From Marchantia polymorpha subsp. ruderalis (lineage: Eukaryota; Streptophyta; Marchantiopsida; Marchantiales; Marchantiaceae), in NCBI GenBank assembly GCA_037833965.1, contig AP031355.1, positions 25,507,501-25,571,500 on the forward strand: 64,000 bases of DNA, given 5' to 3'. Shown piece after piece: positions 23,901 through 36,900 of the stretch. The position numbers and the translations under genes were made by a program. The first letter of the stretch is position 1, and each line of letters starts with the position of its first letter. Below the pieces are notes generated by a model. It was not told the DNA's origin and searched no databases. It worked only from the letters and a program-made list of their open reading frames with translations.

Positions 23901-26110
23901 GGAGGAACAGCATCCATTGTCACAATTTACTGTTGATAGCCATGGTTTATTTCTCTAAACCCCCAATGTGCCCTTTTGGAGGGCCATTGATTCCTTTTCA
24001 TGCATTGTGTTCTATAGAGACTGAATATGGGGATATAGAGACTTGGTGCTTATTTCCTTACGGGAAGGAAGGGAAGACCCCATGAAGTCCACGAAGGAGA
24101 GCTCAGTCGAGTTTCATCTGTAGATTTGCTGTAATCAATGCAGGAATCATGGTCAAATGATGCCACCTCGTGATTACAGCAACGTACCTCTGTACGGTAC
24201 TTTGACGACGGCATCTTCATCGTTCTCCTACGCATCATCAAAATGGTCAGAGAGGGCTCATGATTGGAAATCCGTTCGTCAGAAGATCCAGTCCGATTGA
24301 CCAGAATCGTACGGAATCTCAGAATCTCTGAAATCTCCTCCAGATCACGAACGCTGTGGTCTCGTCATATATGACAACAATTCCCAAGTCCTCTTCCCAT
24401 GAAACGGTGGTCTCCACCGCTGGATTGAAACCTAACTCGATAGACTAAACCGTGTCTTCGGATGTAGATCGTAGGTAGCCAGCTGTTCCGTCTCCATGAA
24501 GAGATTCATATTGACTTACATGCTGCTGGAATGGAATGAGGTTCGTTTTAGCACGGGACTAGGATATGCTCTCCTGGTTGTGTATACGCAGGACACATAC
24601 ACATGTAGATCAGATCGAGCTCGAGTTTTTCAGCACCACGTGAGAATATCTCAGCCCACATGTCTGTCTGTCATTCGAAGAAGCACTCCAGTCTGTTGAA
24701 AAGACTAATTCGATCTTACAAGCTAGACTTTCGTTCCGTGAATAAACAGATGCAGATGCGACTGCCACAGACTTGACTTTTTGATGAGGCTTTGTTTTGT
24801 TGGCACCATTGAGTTTTCGATCAGAAGCAGCCAATGGATCAGTTTTCTTCTACAAATACAGAATAGAAGCACGATTTGGAACGTTCTGAATTCTGTTTCT
24901 TACAGTTTCTTTACTGGCGCGCTGAAATACTAATGCCAGGATTTAAATGATTTCAATCTGAGTTCATGACCTGGATTGTAGTATTTTTTTAATCTGGCCG
25001 AAAAGCTGACGAACAGAATTTGTATCAAGACGAGGTGATGAATCCTTCAAGTGACTCGCTCGTCTGTGCTCCGGAGCTCGTGCTCCATGCTTATGTGCGA
25101 GATCGGTCTTCAGACTGATTCACCTTCGTCAGTGGCGTTCAAAGGTTGTATGTTCAAACGGTGTCTGTCTGTTGAGATTTAAACAACAAAAAATTCGATC
25201 TGTATGTCATTTACTCTATTAACTACGCGCTAGAATGAGGCGGCGTGTAAAAATTTGCCAGGAAGACTTTCAGACTGCAGACACATATTGACTCAATCCT
25301 CGTCCATGGACAATAGCCCCTCCGATTTCAACTCAGCTTAAATTAGATGAACCAAACGAGGACAACAAGCTAGTGCACAACCCCAACTCTAACTTACAAT
25401 CTTGCCTGGCCCCAAATCTCAAACGTAACGAGGACGAATATATTCTATGAATTTGTTAGCAGACTCTTGATGACCCATTTGTTTACTGCAATTGTATATT
25501 CTATCGGATCACTGACTGGAGGGTCAGTGATTTCCATTAGTGTAAGAAAGCTTGTATATTCCCTTTGGGCTCTTATATATCTGTAACTGGACAGATTTAT
25601 TAGGGGGATCTTCCCGACTGGAAGAATTTCCTTTCATCACGGATGTGGGAGACATGAATATCACCCTAATCCTATCGAGCTTTGCCTTCCCAGATCCGTG
25701 CCAGCGCCTTGTGATGAGAATATGCTGCAAAACGAATGATAGAAAAGGATAATATATGCAGCTGTTATTCTAATCTTTCATGGAAGTCACATCACAAGAC
25801 AGCGCCTTCGATTGTTTGTGAGAGGATCTTTCGTGTCATCTACACAACAATCAAAACACGATTCATATAATTCTTCTTAATTCTCCTTCAGATACCTTCA
25901 GATCCCACGACGAGGAATTTGTCTCCATAAGGACTGATTCAACATGCGCCTAGTTCTGGCGTCTACTGGTCTGAAGATGAAGAGTCCACGGTTTCAACAT
26001 GAACAATGAGATTAGCGGGAGGCGCAATCCACGGTCAGCTCAGCTCAGCTTCTGCAAAGGCTTACTTCTAACTGCCTGATCCAGTCCCGTGCTGTACTCT
26101 ACTGTACCAC

Positions 26111-26130
26111 CAGCAGCAGCAGCAGCAGCA
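26111..26130. repeat. (CAG)n trinucleotide microsatellite
   Basis: About six and a half CAG units in intergenic sequence. Confidence 0.85.
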
Positions 26131-29100
26131 TCTGGTCAATGGAGTGCTCGAACTACTTCCGCACCCTTCCTTCCGGTTGATTCATGACTTGCAGCCGCTA
26201 CCGGACTTGGTCTGACGGAGGCGGCCAGCAGACGGGGCAGGCGTCCATGGTCCAGGAATTGTTCTCTCAACCACGGTAGACACTGACGACATGAAACGTT
26301 TCACAAGGATAAGCTCCAATGGTGGACCTCGGAAAAATTGCATCGCCGATGTGCTTGTGGTGTCACCAAATCTCTGCACGGCTTTGTTGAGGAAGTGTGG
26401 TAGGGGAAGCTTTTCATGGCTAAGGCAGAGATCCGGACAAACTGACAGCAGCAGCATGTGCTTGCCATTATTGGCTTCTCATTCCCAATTGGACTGGACA
26501 AATACGACACTAGCTCGGGTCTGTCTCCTGGTCTGCAATTCTACGACTCCTCATTGACCTGAAGTCAAACACCGATGCTCGGTTGACTTCTCTAAACAAA
26601 GACTGAATTCTATTAGTAATTACGGACGAGAGGCACACTTGCAAGAGTTCTGAAATAACCTCTTGCGAAGCATGTTGGGCTAAAGTGGATCCTCCATGTC
26701 CGGAGAAAAGTGGGGAGGGGAAAGGATAAGTGAGAAATACAAGCTCCACCGCCAACATTATACTGCCTGCTAGACTGTCAAGATGATCGCAGACCTCAGA
26801 CTCTTCGTAATGTGGGAAGTGTCTGCATGGATGAGGACGATGACTTGAGTCGAAGTCAGAGGAAAGGTGGTGGTACAAGTTGAGGCAATCGAGGTGGAGT
26901 GAGGTGGCCATGGTGAGAGGTTTGGCATGAAAGGGTTGTACTGTACAGTGAAGCTCTTTTGGGAAATACTTTTGCACAAGACAGTGCAGTCGATCGTGCA
27001 GCTCTGGACCATATAAAATGAAGAAAAAGTCTATCTGGGTGCCACAGACCATTTGCAATCTACTGGCGAGCTACGTGACTATGACTACGGCCGGCAAGCT
27101 ACGAGAGATTGCCCGGCAGCACATGAGTTCAGTCAACAAACCAATCGAATTATGCGGCACAATCTTCCAGGCTGAAAGACCTTCTCGGTCATGACAGTTG
27201 GCCTCCTACATGCTTTCCAGTTAAAAAACAATCCGGCAAGCTGAGAGTAAATTTGGGCAACCTCTACTTGTCACATGACATTCCAATCAACATAACCAAG
27301 TGCACAACAATTGCAGCTGCTCGACAACGTTCTTTTCTATAAAAAAACAAAAAAACCTCCACCATTTGGGTGCCTGAAGGTAGTGGAAAAAGCCAAAACG
27401 GTCCCCCTTGCATGGCAGGCTGTGGTCATTATCTTTTCTATATGTCCTTGTTATGTGCTTGAACAACACTTTGCAATGACACTAATTTTTACTTGTTTCA
27501 TAAATTATTGTAACTACAACGAAATTCGTGTCATCTTCTGAAATTCCGAGAATCAGCTCAAGGTGAGCAATGCCATGGAACCACCACTGAACAGCTAGCT
27601 GCACGTTTGTATATATACTTCCAGCTATATGTCCAGATATCAACGCGTCTATGCATATACCGCACATTGATTTCCTAACACTTCTTTATGATACACTAGA
27701 TTCTAGCCTTTTTTGTTTAAAGTCACCGTCGCTACTTATCATCAGCTTGAATATTTGAAGTACCGAAAGACATCTAAAGCTGCTACGGCCTACGAAGATA
27801 GTTAGCTTTACTTATCTTCTTTTTGAAATCACGTTTCACCCTCTCGCGTAGAATTATCTGAAGTATTTTCAAAGCAAACTGCAGAGAATAGGTTAATGTT
27901 ACTGGCTCCAAAATCAAGATATTACATCAACAAGAAATAGTATCGATGTGGAAATCATGAAGCTAAAACACACTACGTTACACACCGCGTTGGTTAAACC
28001 TGTTCCGGCCGTAGTAAAATTTGGGATGTTGTGATGGACCGAGTCTTGGGTTACTGACAAGTATTGCGAAATGATATTTTTTAATGCTGTGAGTTCCTCT
28101 CTAATATGTTACAGGCGAACCCACGTACCTCTGCATGAAAATCAGATGTCGCTACGTGAAGGTTCGTTAAGTGCAAGTGATCACATGGTTCTTGCTGTTG
28201 CTCATATCTGCTGCTGGAGTTTAAGGTCAGGTATTTCAGCCTTTTCTTTTTATTTTTTGTAAGTGGTAAGTGACTTGAAATATTTAATAAATGTAATGCG
28301 TTCGACTGCAATTGGCATGTCTTCAAGCCATATTCTCGCAACGAAACCAGGGTATTAAGCAAGTTGAAGGAATCTTGGGGGGTCTTCTTATACCTGTATC
28401 AAAGATGGAAGTATTATATGGAGGCATAAGACTACAGTTCCCCAGGAGGCACATCTCTCACAGGAAAAGGAAAGAGAGGGCACTTCGGTTAGTTAAGCCT
28501 GTTTGAGTCGACAAGGCCTCTCTCGAAGTGTGATTGAAAATTTTGGCCGTAATCTGTCTGAATCGTCCGGTCCGGATACGAACCCAGAAATCAATAGTTA
28601 TTCACATGAAGGTATGTACGAGGAATGATTCTAATCTACAAGTCCGAAACATATGGTAACGTTATTCTCACTATGATAACCATGAAGTGGTGAAGTAAAT
28701 TCTGGTGGTTTATATTTCTCCTTTGCAAGAAATATCACTCATCATTTGCAAGTGGTTTTTTTAGCTAAGATAATAAAATGAAATATCATGATTTCAATGA
28801 TAAAAATTTTGGAATCGTAAATCTCTACTATGTCTCATATATAGAAATTTTTTGATATTGACCAAATAGTGCACAAAGTCAAAGACTTGTCACAGACTGA
28901 CAGCAATCGCCAATTGTGAAGGGCAAGTGGGTAAGGCCTATATATTACTTACAGGTGGTAGTGCTGTTCATGTGTTGTTAAGTTTTCTTTGAGTATCATG
29001 TTCTGAAATCGACATTTAGTGGAGTGTGTCTCTTGTGAAAGATTAGCAAGTGGATGGATCTAAAACTAAAAGTGATATTAGGTCTACTGAAATGTGTATT

Positions 29101-31544
29101 AAATGCTTTGATGATCAAAGTAATACCTTTGTAAATACACCAAAAATAAATTTCAGATCAGAAAATTATAGCATTATGGGATATATATTTTACTCAGTTT
29201 TTATGCAGTATATATGGCAACTATGAAGTAAAAACCTCCATTATTATAAATATTTATTACATCGTCGCGTCATATTTGTTTATTTTTTCTCACTTATCAA
29301 TAGCAATGAAGGTGAACATATATTTTGTAAAATATCAAACTATTTCTATGTTCACTTATATCTTTTTTGATATTAATCACAATCTGGGCCCGGTATATTT
29401 TTTCTCATCCTAAATGCTCTTTTGAGGATGTGCTGGAGAGGCTTTCGCGGTGTCTCTGTCGCGCTGCTCGTGGAGTTGACGAGGTCGAGTCCACCTTTCT
29501 CCTCGTTTTCTAGATGAGAACCCATTATTCTAAGAAGGATAGAGCTCGTTCGAAATGCGGTGGACTCGAAGCTCCTGATTTTGCGTCCGGTGCATGGCTT
29601 TGGTCGTTGCTTTCGTTGAACAGATATTCGGACAACTCAGCCTCACAAACTATTATTATTCGGACCTTTTTCGAGGCATACGAAGCGCACACTTTATTAC
29701 CGGGGATCAGTGCGCGCGTGGAGGTGCTGGGGTGGCCCTCAATCTTTCAAAAGTTCAGGATCAGAATATAAATCTGCTTCACTGGTGCCCACATTTGCAA
29801 TTTTGATTGATATGTTTCTCTACTGTTAAAGAACGATCAGATGTTCTCGATCTGCTCACATATCTCGAGTTCGCACCAACATTTGCGACGCCTCGTTTCC
29901 AAATTCCCTTACCTTCACCACTTGGACGAAGAATCTGATCTGATATGCTGGCAACAATTGTGTCCCGATCAGAGGGCGGGTGCGAATGTTGCTTAGATCC
30001 GCCAGAAATCTCGTAACACTTCAAGTAAGAATGGGACGAATATTTCCCCGTGTCTTTAGAAGAGGTCTGCAGTTTACTCTAAATCAAACCTTCAATTGCA
30101 TAAATTTATGCAAAATAAGAAAAATATCGGGACTATCTAACCAAGGTGGACGTTGATGAAACGAGAAGTTTACAGTGTGGCGAGGCTTCAATGTCATCAA
30201 AATGGATGTCATACTGCATTAAATAAGTGTCTGCTCATAAATGTAGAAATTGCGTTGGATTGCAAGAAACCAGACAAGATATTATATCTGTTTTCTTTGG
30301 ACGGTCATCAATCTACAAAATATTTGTAGAGAATTGCAAAATACTTCACATAGGTCAAGTTCAAAGCAAATTATCAGTGTAACACATAAGCAAGAACATT
30401 TTCTTTGCATTTATTGCTATGATTATAGCATAGGAGACATATTTTTACATATAGAGCATCTTGAACTATTTCCATTTTAACATAAGTTGGATGCAGATTT
30501 TATGATAACTTGATATAAACATAATTTCATAAATTTTCACTATTTCTTAATGAACTTCATCATTTTTTGTACTAATAGGCTTGTCTATGTGCTTGCTAGG
30601 GCAAATATATAAGCTAGTGAATTTTTTCTTTTTGACTGCAAAAGGTTTCTATAACTTGCATTCAAAATCTTTTATATAGGGACGAGTTTTGCCTTGGCTT
30701 GATACATCAATATGAATCTCTAATATTTAAATGCTTGTGTTCAAGTATCCATGTAACTTGTTGTCATCTTGAAAGGTAACTATAATCATCCATAATGTGA
30801 CAGGAAGTTGTATATTTCACATGCAGGAAACAGTTGGCATTCTTTGACAGTAGTCGTACATGGTAGGAGTTTAATTCTATGTTCATGTAGCTTTCTTCGT
30901 TAGAAGAAAATTCCACAAAAATCTAAACTGTGACACGATGTTGTGTTGTCAGAAGTATGAGAAAACAGTATGTGGATAGGAATGTCAACATTAAAAATAC
31001 AGTAAAATGCATGGACATGATAATATAAAAGAGTATCGTGTGGGTGGCACAATACGATTATGAAGTAGCAGCTTGTGAGGAAACCACGAGAGCTTGGAAT
31101 GGATACATTCCGGTAAGAGTACCGTTGATGAAACTCGAAGGATCTTATGCGTTGGCGGAGGCATAAGCGCTGTTGAGAGCATTTCGCCGGGGTAATGCTT
31201 GAGTAGCACGTAGTCTTTTGATGAAGATCTTAAATGTGCATTCATTGTCACGAATTCTAAACTTCAAAGTTTTTATCCAACAGCTTATTTTGGGGAAATT
31301 TATGCATAGATTTTTTGGGAAACTTTAAAAGCATAGTAGAGTATAGAATGATCTCCATACAATGATAGGTTAAACTATCACTGCACGGTTCTTCCAAATT
31401 ATGAAGTTAAAGCATAAGAGGATCTTCGTATGGTCTTGTAATAACTGTTAGCTCTATTTTGCAGTAATGATAAAGCTTTTCTCTAAAGCCATGCACAAGC
31501 ATGCATTAGAAAAAAAATATCGACACAACGTGAAAAAGTGTAGA

Positions 31545-31619
31545 ATACGATACATATTAATATATCGTATTAATATGTATCGTATGAGATTAAATTATAT
31601 GTATAACACATAATTTAAT
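31545..31619. repeat. Two adjacent palindromes (hairpin-forming)
   Basis: The first has perfect 18-bp arms (31545-31562 and 31568-31585) with a 5-nt loop TATCG. It is followed at once by a second hairpin whose arms are ATTAAATTATATGT (31589-31602) and ACATAATTTAAT (31608-31619), with a 2-nt bulge. Both are AT-rich. The perfect pairing indicates recent formation or constraint. No coding sequence is involved. Confidence 0.75.
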
Positions 31620-32764
31620 ATTTTCTAAAAAATTCATATTCATGGCTCCACATCCAGCTTTGGCTGATGTAATATTTCAAAAATAAATTCATTGGTTGAT
31701 ATTTTTTGCGCTCAATTTGACGTATATATATATATATTAGAGTTTGTAGTCGCAAGGGTAATATATTCCCTTCCATACAGCACCACAATCGGTCAGATAT
31801 TTACGTATTCGGCAAAGCGATCTTCGACCTTATTGGTTTCAAACATGAGGATATTATGGAGTTTGCGCATCCTTTGGGCAGAAAAGGACGGGCAACACGA
31901 ACAGGCCTACGTCAAGGGCGAGCTGTCGAAGTGAAATACGTTTCCCTTCTTCGAGCCTGGGGGCTACCTCCAGTTCATTCAGGCTGGCCGACGTCGCACT
32001 TCAGATTCGAGCAAGTTGTCTTGCGCCAGAAGATGAAGCCCAGTTTAGCCTCGCCCTCACGTCCAAGACAAAGCGGCCGTTCGTTCATTAAGTGACGCCA
32101 TCGGCACCGTCACTGGCAGCCGCTCGCCAGGGCTCGTTCTACGACGACACGGCGGGGGAACAGCGAGCCAGTTCCACAGCACGAACCAACGACTGAACGA
32201 CGGGAAGACCCCATCGGCTCCCTCGCCGGGTCTGAAACCGGACCGTTAACTCGGCGCGACGATTTCGCCCGCAACGGCCTGCAGTCTCCCCCCCCCCCCA
32301 GTTGTCGCCAGGAATGAATCCGAGAAGCGGGGGAAGGAGCGGGGTAAGGGGTTCTAGTGGATCTGGAAAAAGGGCCTCTTGGGCATGACAGTGGCACAAG
32401 CCTGGCGCACGCGGTGAGCCCCCTCCTAAATCCGAAACGAAGACTTTGTCCAATTTAAGAAATAAAGCGCGCGGACGTTCCCCTCATCCTCCCGGTCGAG
32501 AGGCGCGTTCGGATCGGAGGGCAGGGGAGGGCGAGGTCAACGTCCAGTGAGCCGATCCACGCAACGATAACCCTTGCCCGTGGAAAGGCTACGGCTGTTG
32601 TTTTCCCCTTGCCCGGATGCTATTCCGTCTGTAGACCCATTGACTTCCGGGTCCTATATTTATCTTATTGAATTCGATCCTAAGTTACCCTGTTTGATAT
32701 TTTCGGATTATATTAGACTCACAGGTGTTCCCATCCTTTAATTTTATCCCTCTCGGTACCCATT

Positions 32765-32792
32765 TTAATAATAATAATAATACTATTATTAT
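32765..32792. repeat. (AAT)n trinucleotide repeat with inverted tail
   Basis: Runs of AAT units followed by ATT units, adjoining the left arm of the G-box inverted repeat. Confidence 0.75.
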
Positions 32793-32831
32793 CCACGTGG
32801 ACTTCAATTCTACTGAATGAAGTCCACGTGG
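32793..32831. promoter_or_regulatory. Two G-boxes in a perfect inverted repeat
   Basis: CCACGTGGACTTCA (32793-32806) and its exact reverse complement TGAAGTCCACGTGG (32818-32831) are separated by 11 bp. Each arm contains the palindromic G-box CACGTG, the binding site of plant bHLH and bZIP factors. The structure lies about 1.1 kb upstream of the receptor kinase ATG. The element is directly visible; regulation of that gene is inference. Confidence 0.6.
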
Positions 32832-33310
32832 TGGATTTGCAGATATTGTAGAAATCATTACCCAGTAACCGAACCGGAAGGTGAAACGTGACGACGTAAG
32901 TCGGTCGGGAAAGGTGATAATCCGATCGCCGTTTTTCTTCTGGGAATGTTCCGGTACAGATGACGGCCACGTGGAGAGGGACGAGCATGCACGGGAAACA
33001 TTCCTTCCTGCAATGGACGGAAGTCGGTTGCGAGCTCTGCCGGCTGTCCGTCCGTAGAGTAATTCAGACAGCCTAAAGACGACACGGGGTCGGGAAAAGT
33101 AAGAAAATTTCACGCGCAGGTGAAATTGATTTTCTCCTCGGGACACGGGAGACCCACCGAGCGAGGGAAGGGAGCGAGGCGCTCGCGTTCGAGTCCCAGC
33201 GCAGGGACGCTGTCCCTCTGGAGGTCAGTCTGGAAACGGGGCAGGTCGCATTGTGGCCCGAGCGGCGACCACTGGGACTGGGACTGCCAGGGCAGGAAAG
33301 GGAAGAGAAG

Positions 33311-33340
33311 GGCAGGGCGGGACAGGGCGGGACAGGGCGG
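33311..33340. repeat. 10-bp minisatellite, three units
   Basis: Three consecutive units of GACAGGGCGG; the first unit reads GGCAGGGCGG. Confidence 0.85.
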
Positions 33341-33823
33341 GGTGCCATGTCCCGTCGAGGAATTTGTCCCCGATGAGGGTCGGGGTCGGGGTCTGGGTCT
33401 AGGGGAGGGCCACTGGGGCCCTCCCCTCGCCGCGGGCAGCCCCCACTAGAGCTCGGTGGGGGAACTGGCGCACGATTTCATTCGAACAACGAGGAGGACG
33501 AGACGACGAACACGAAGACGACGACCGCGTCGCTCGCTCGGGGATGAAATAAGCGAGCGCGAGCAGCAAGAGGAGGAGCCGAGAGGAGCGAGGAGGGCGG
33601 AGGCAGTCAAGCATTGAACGAGCCGCCGCTCGGGATTTCTTGAAAACGAGGAGCGGGAGGATCAGTTTCTCGAGGGCGTCCGGGAGGATCGGTGCTCCAG
33701 GAGTAGGACGTAAATAGTCGAATGAATGTCAGATTATCAGGCTGAGGCGAGCCGCTGGACGTCGTTATTTTCACAGAATCGAGGAACAACGTGAATTTCT
33801 GCCGCGAGTAACAGGAATTTGCA

Positions 33824-33830
33824 TATATAG
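33824..33830 (+). promoter_or_regulatory. Probable TATA box of the receptor kinase gene
   Basis: TATATAG in GCATATATAGTTG, 83 bp before the ATG at 33907. This implies a short leader of about 50 nt. Confidence 0.45.
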
Positions 33831-33906
33831 TTGGGGGCGGAATTTTCAGCTCTGTACTGGATGCGCGGACACTTTCTGAGAATTTGTACGAAGAAAAGCG
33901 GTCTCC

Positions 33907-36900
33907 ATGGTGGCCTCGACAATTGAGGGAGTTAGGACCGTGCTCGTTGTTGTGACTGTGGTGCTGACTGCGTACTTGGGAGCAGGTTTCGCTGTGACAG
34001 TCCCGACTGATGGTGAGCCTTCGATCTCTAATCTGCAGACGGTTCCGTGTTGTATTTGTGTGTGTGAAAGATATCCAGATACAGATTTTGAGAATCATGC
34101 TCGCGATTTCCACCGGTTACACAGCGATCAGTATATGGACACTGTAAACTCACGCGTTATTGTCGAGGTCTTAGAAAGAATGATCATTCACCGAGATGTG
34201 GAAGACAGTGATGATATACATAGTCCGGGGTTGTGAATGGTCGGCTGAGCTGAGCTGAGCGTAAGGGCGGAAGGATGTGAATGGCCCCCCTCTGTCGTGC
34301 GTGATTCAATGGAACACTAGGGGACAGGTTTAGAACAGACATTCAGCCGTGTTCAGGCACCTGGATCGCTACATGGCCAATTGGTCTGCTGGAGAGCGAG
34401 AATTTTGTTACCGAGTTGGTCAGGATGTAGAATCGTCCGCCGCTTTCGGAGACTGAAGGCCGAGTGTGCAATAAGCGCCTTTTGTTGGCCTTCTTCTAGA
34501 TCCTGGATTACATAATGCTATCTTTCAGTCGGCTGACTTTGCCACCGATGCAGTCCTCTTGTTGAAATCTGATGAGCTAAATTTTTTCTTGATCTGCTTC
34601 TCTTTTCTTTCTTTCTTCTTTTTCTGCAGTCACTGCACTGAAAGCGCTTCAAGCGGCATGGGGCTCCGGCGGGGCGAGTCTGAATTGGGCTGGGGATCCA
34701 TGTGACAATGGGTGGACTGGAGTCCTCTGCGATCCGACCAACACAAGAGTGATATCTTTGTACGTTTCCTGATTCAAACGACTTCCTGTGTGCTATGTCG
34801 GTTCACACGAGATTGACCGAGTGAAGGGACCGTTCTGAAAAGTCAATGTCTTATATCTGTCGAGACTTTGATTTCTTATGGGTGGATTACTCTCCCGTGA
34901 AATTTGCCCATGCACCTGCTTCGAGCGAATTCATGTAAACCCTGAGTATAGCTGATATTGAGCTGGTCAGATGTTGTCCTCGTTTGCGCTTTGTCATATG
35001 GGCTGGCCTACTGATCTTTGAACCTTTCTCAATTGGCAGGAGTCTGGACAGCAGTAATCTCGTTGGAGTGATCCCACCAGACATAGGAGGTCTCGCTAAT
35101 CTCCAAACTCTGTAAGTTGCCAACGCTCACACTTCGTTGTAATCTGGTGAGTGCATGCCGGAGTTGTACATTAGCAGCAGCAGAAGTCTCTGTCACAGGG
35201 GATTAACAAATTTTTCATCCATCGGAAGCGCTGAAATGTTGTGGACTTTGATATCTGGCATAATCTGTCGCGAGGATGATTATGGTTGAATGGGCTCAAT
35301 CCATCCCAAAATGCTTTCTTTCGAACTCTGCTTCTCGGCTCCCTCTCCAGTGGGAGTCTGAAAATGTTTGACATTGAAGCACTAAACTTGAAGAATATGG
35401 GATAAACTCAAGTCGCGCCAGCAATGGGATTTCGTACTCCGAACTGCCCCATCGATTGAGCGTTTCCACCGTTTCGTCTCACTGTTTGTTTTTTTTGTTA
35501 TTGGTTAGGGAGCTGTCTGTTAACCCAGGACTGACGGGGAGCTTACCGACACAGATAGGAGACCTCACAAATCTGCAAACATTGTGAGTAGTCTTCCTCG
35601 ATTGCACATGGGTTTAGCCGTTTGGTGTTTGATTGAAAGATAGAGAGGAAGTCACAGGGTACGTGATTACGAACACTGCAGTTTATTAAATGATTTATGT
35701 CTGATTTTTCCAGGAGTATGCAATTTTGTGCGTTCACTGGAGAGCTTCCCTCAGAAATTGGGAACCTCGCAAACCTCAACTTCATGTAAGTACAAGGCTG
35801 AAGTCTATAAGAACCGGAGATTCATTTGGTATATCTGGATTCGGAAAGTTGTGTTTCCGCAGTTTTCTGTTGCATATGAAGTTTCCATTGATGTCTTTTT
35901 TCACATTTGCAGAGGAGTCAACGGAAACAACTTGAACGGTAGTCTTCCCGATACTCTTGGAAAATTAGATAAGCTGGTCTGGTTGGACATATCTCAGAAT
36001 CAATTTACTGGGTCTCTGCCGGTTTCCTCAACCTCCGCGTCGTCAATTGGCTTGGACAATCTTACGTTGGTGCAGCATTTGTAAGCATTTGCCGATTTCC
36101 AACAAATGATTTCCTGAATGGATTTTCCATGTTCAGTTTTTGTGTCCCTCCAACCATAAATGGCTCTGGTATCCTCCTTTTGTTTCAAAGAAGGCCAGCA
36201 TCGAATATGCAGACACTGACAAATGCGTGCACCACCTGTGTTATCGATTTTTCAGCCACTTCAACAACAACACGCTCACGGGTACAATACCGCCGGAAAT
36301 TTTCTCTTTGCCAAAACTTATCCATCTGTAAGCCTTTCACTCTATTCTAGCATTCAAATTTCGTCTGGTTATTGCTGATCGGGTCTTAAAGCAAGATTGT
36401 CTTTTTCATTGTCTTTGAAATCGGCGAAAGTTGGTTCATAATGTATGGAAGAATGTCTTATCCTTTGTCTAAATCGTACCAGTGCACGTGTCCACGAGCG
36501 TAATTGTTTCCTTCAATGATGGTTTAACCTTGCTCTCTTGTCAGGATTTTGGATCATAATTTGTTCGAAGGACAGATACCCACAGAGGTTGAAAACAGCC
36601 CAAACCTGACAATCATGTAAGAGACCATTGGCGTCTCCAATATGTGACGTTAACTTGTCCATTCGCTTTCCGTTAGCCTCGAAATGTGGATATGTAGTTT
36701 CTAGATTTGAATCTCACATGTCTCATCATACTTACAAAGTTGCCGTAACCTTACAGAAGACTCGACTCCAATAATCTGGATGGTCCAGTACCTTCAGAAT
36801 TGAGCAAAGTGACCACTCTCACTGACATGTGAGTGATTTCTTACCCATGGCAAAGAACAGATGCATTAGCTAATAGCAAGCAATCTACTCACCAATGTAT

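Larger units (their letters stand above)
20060..31850. other. AT-rich gene-poor region, no gene seen
   Basis: Nearly 12 kb with no exon chain I can support. Frames are short or start at non-ATG codons. The longest is a minus-strand ATG frame at 27052-26510 (180 residues, no family recognised). A locally GC-richer patch lies at about 29420-29790. I saw no long terminal repeats, reverse transcriptase or transposase motifs. Some segments (about 21150-21800 and 22500-23400) have a slightly coding-like composition interrupted by stops and could be decayed elements, but nothing identifies them. Confidence 0.45.
31851..33820. other. GC-rich island upstream of the receptor kinase
   Basis: Sharp shift to GC-rich sequence with C- and G-runs, a 10-bp minisatellite, a G-box inverted repeat and an AAT run. 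Overlapping open frames on both strands are compositionally biased and unrecognised. Its position directly before the TATA box and ATG of the receptor kinase makes it the likely promoter region. Confidence 0.45.

Noticed and set aside
31545-31585. Perfect palindrome as a miRNA precursor
   Set aside because: Arms of 18 bp with a 5-nt loop are too short for a plant precursor, and the arms are AT-only in most positions.
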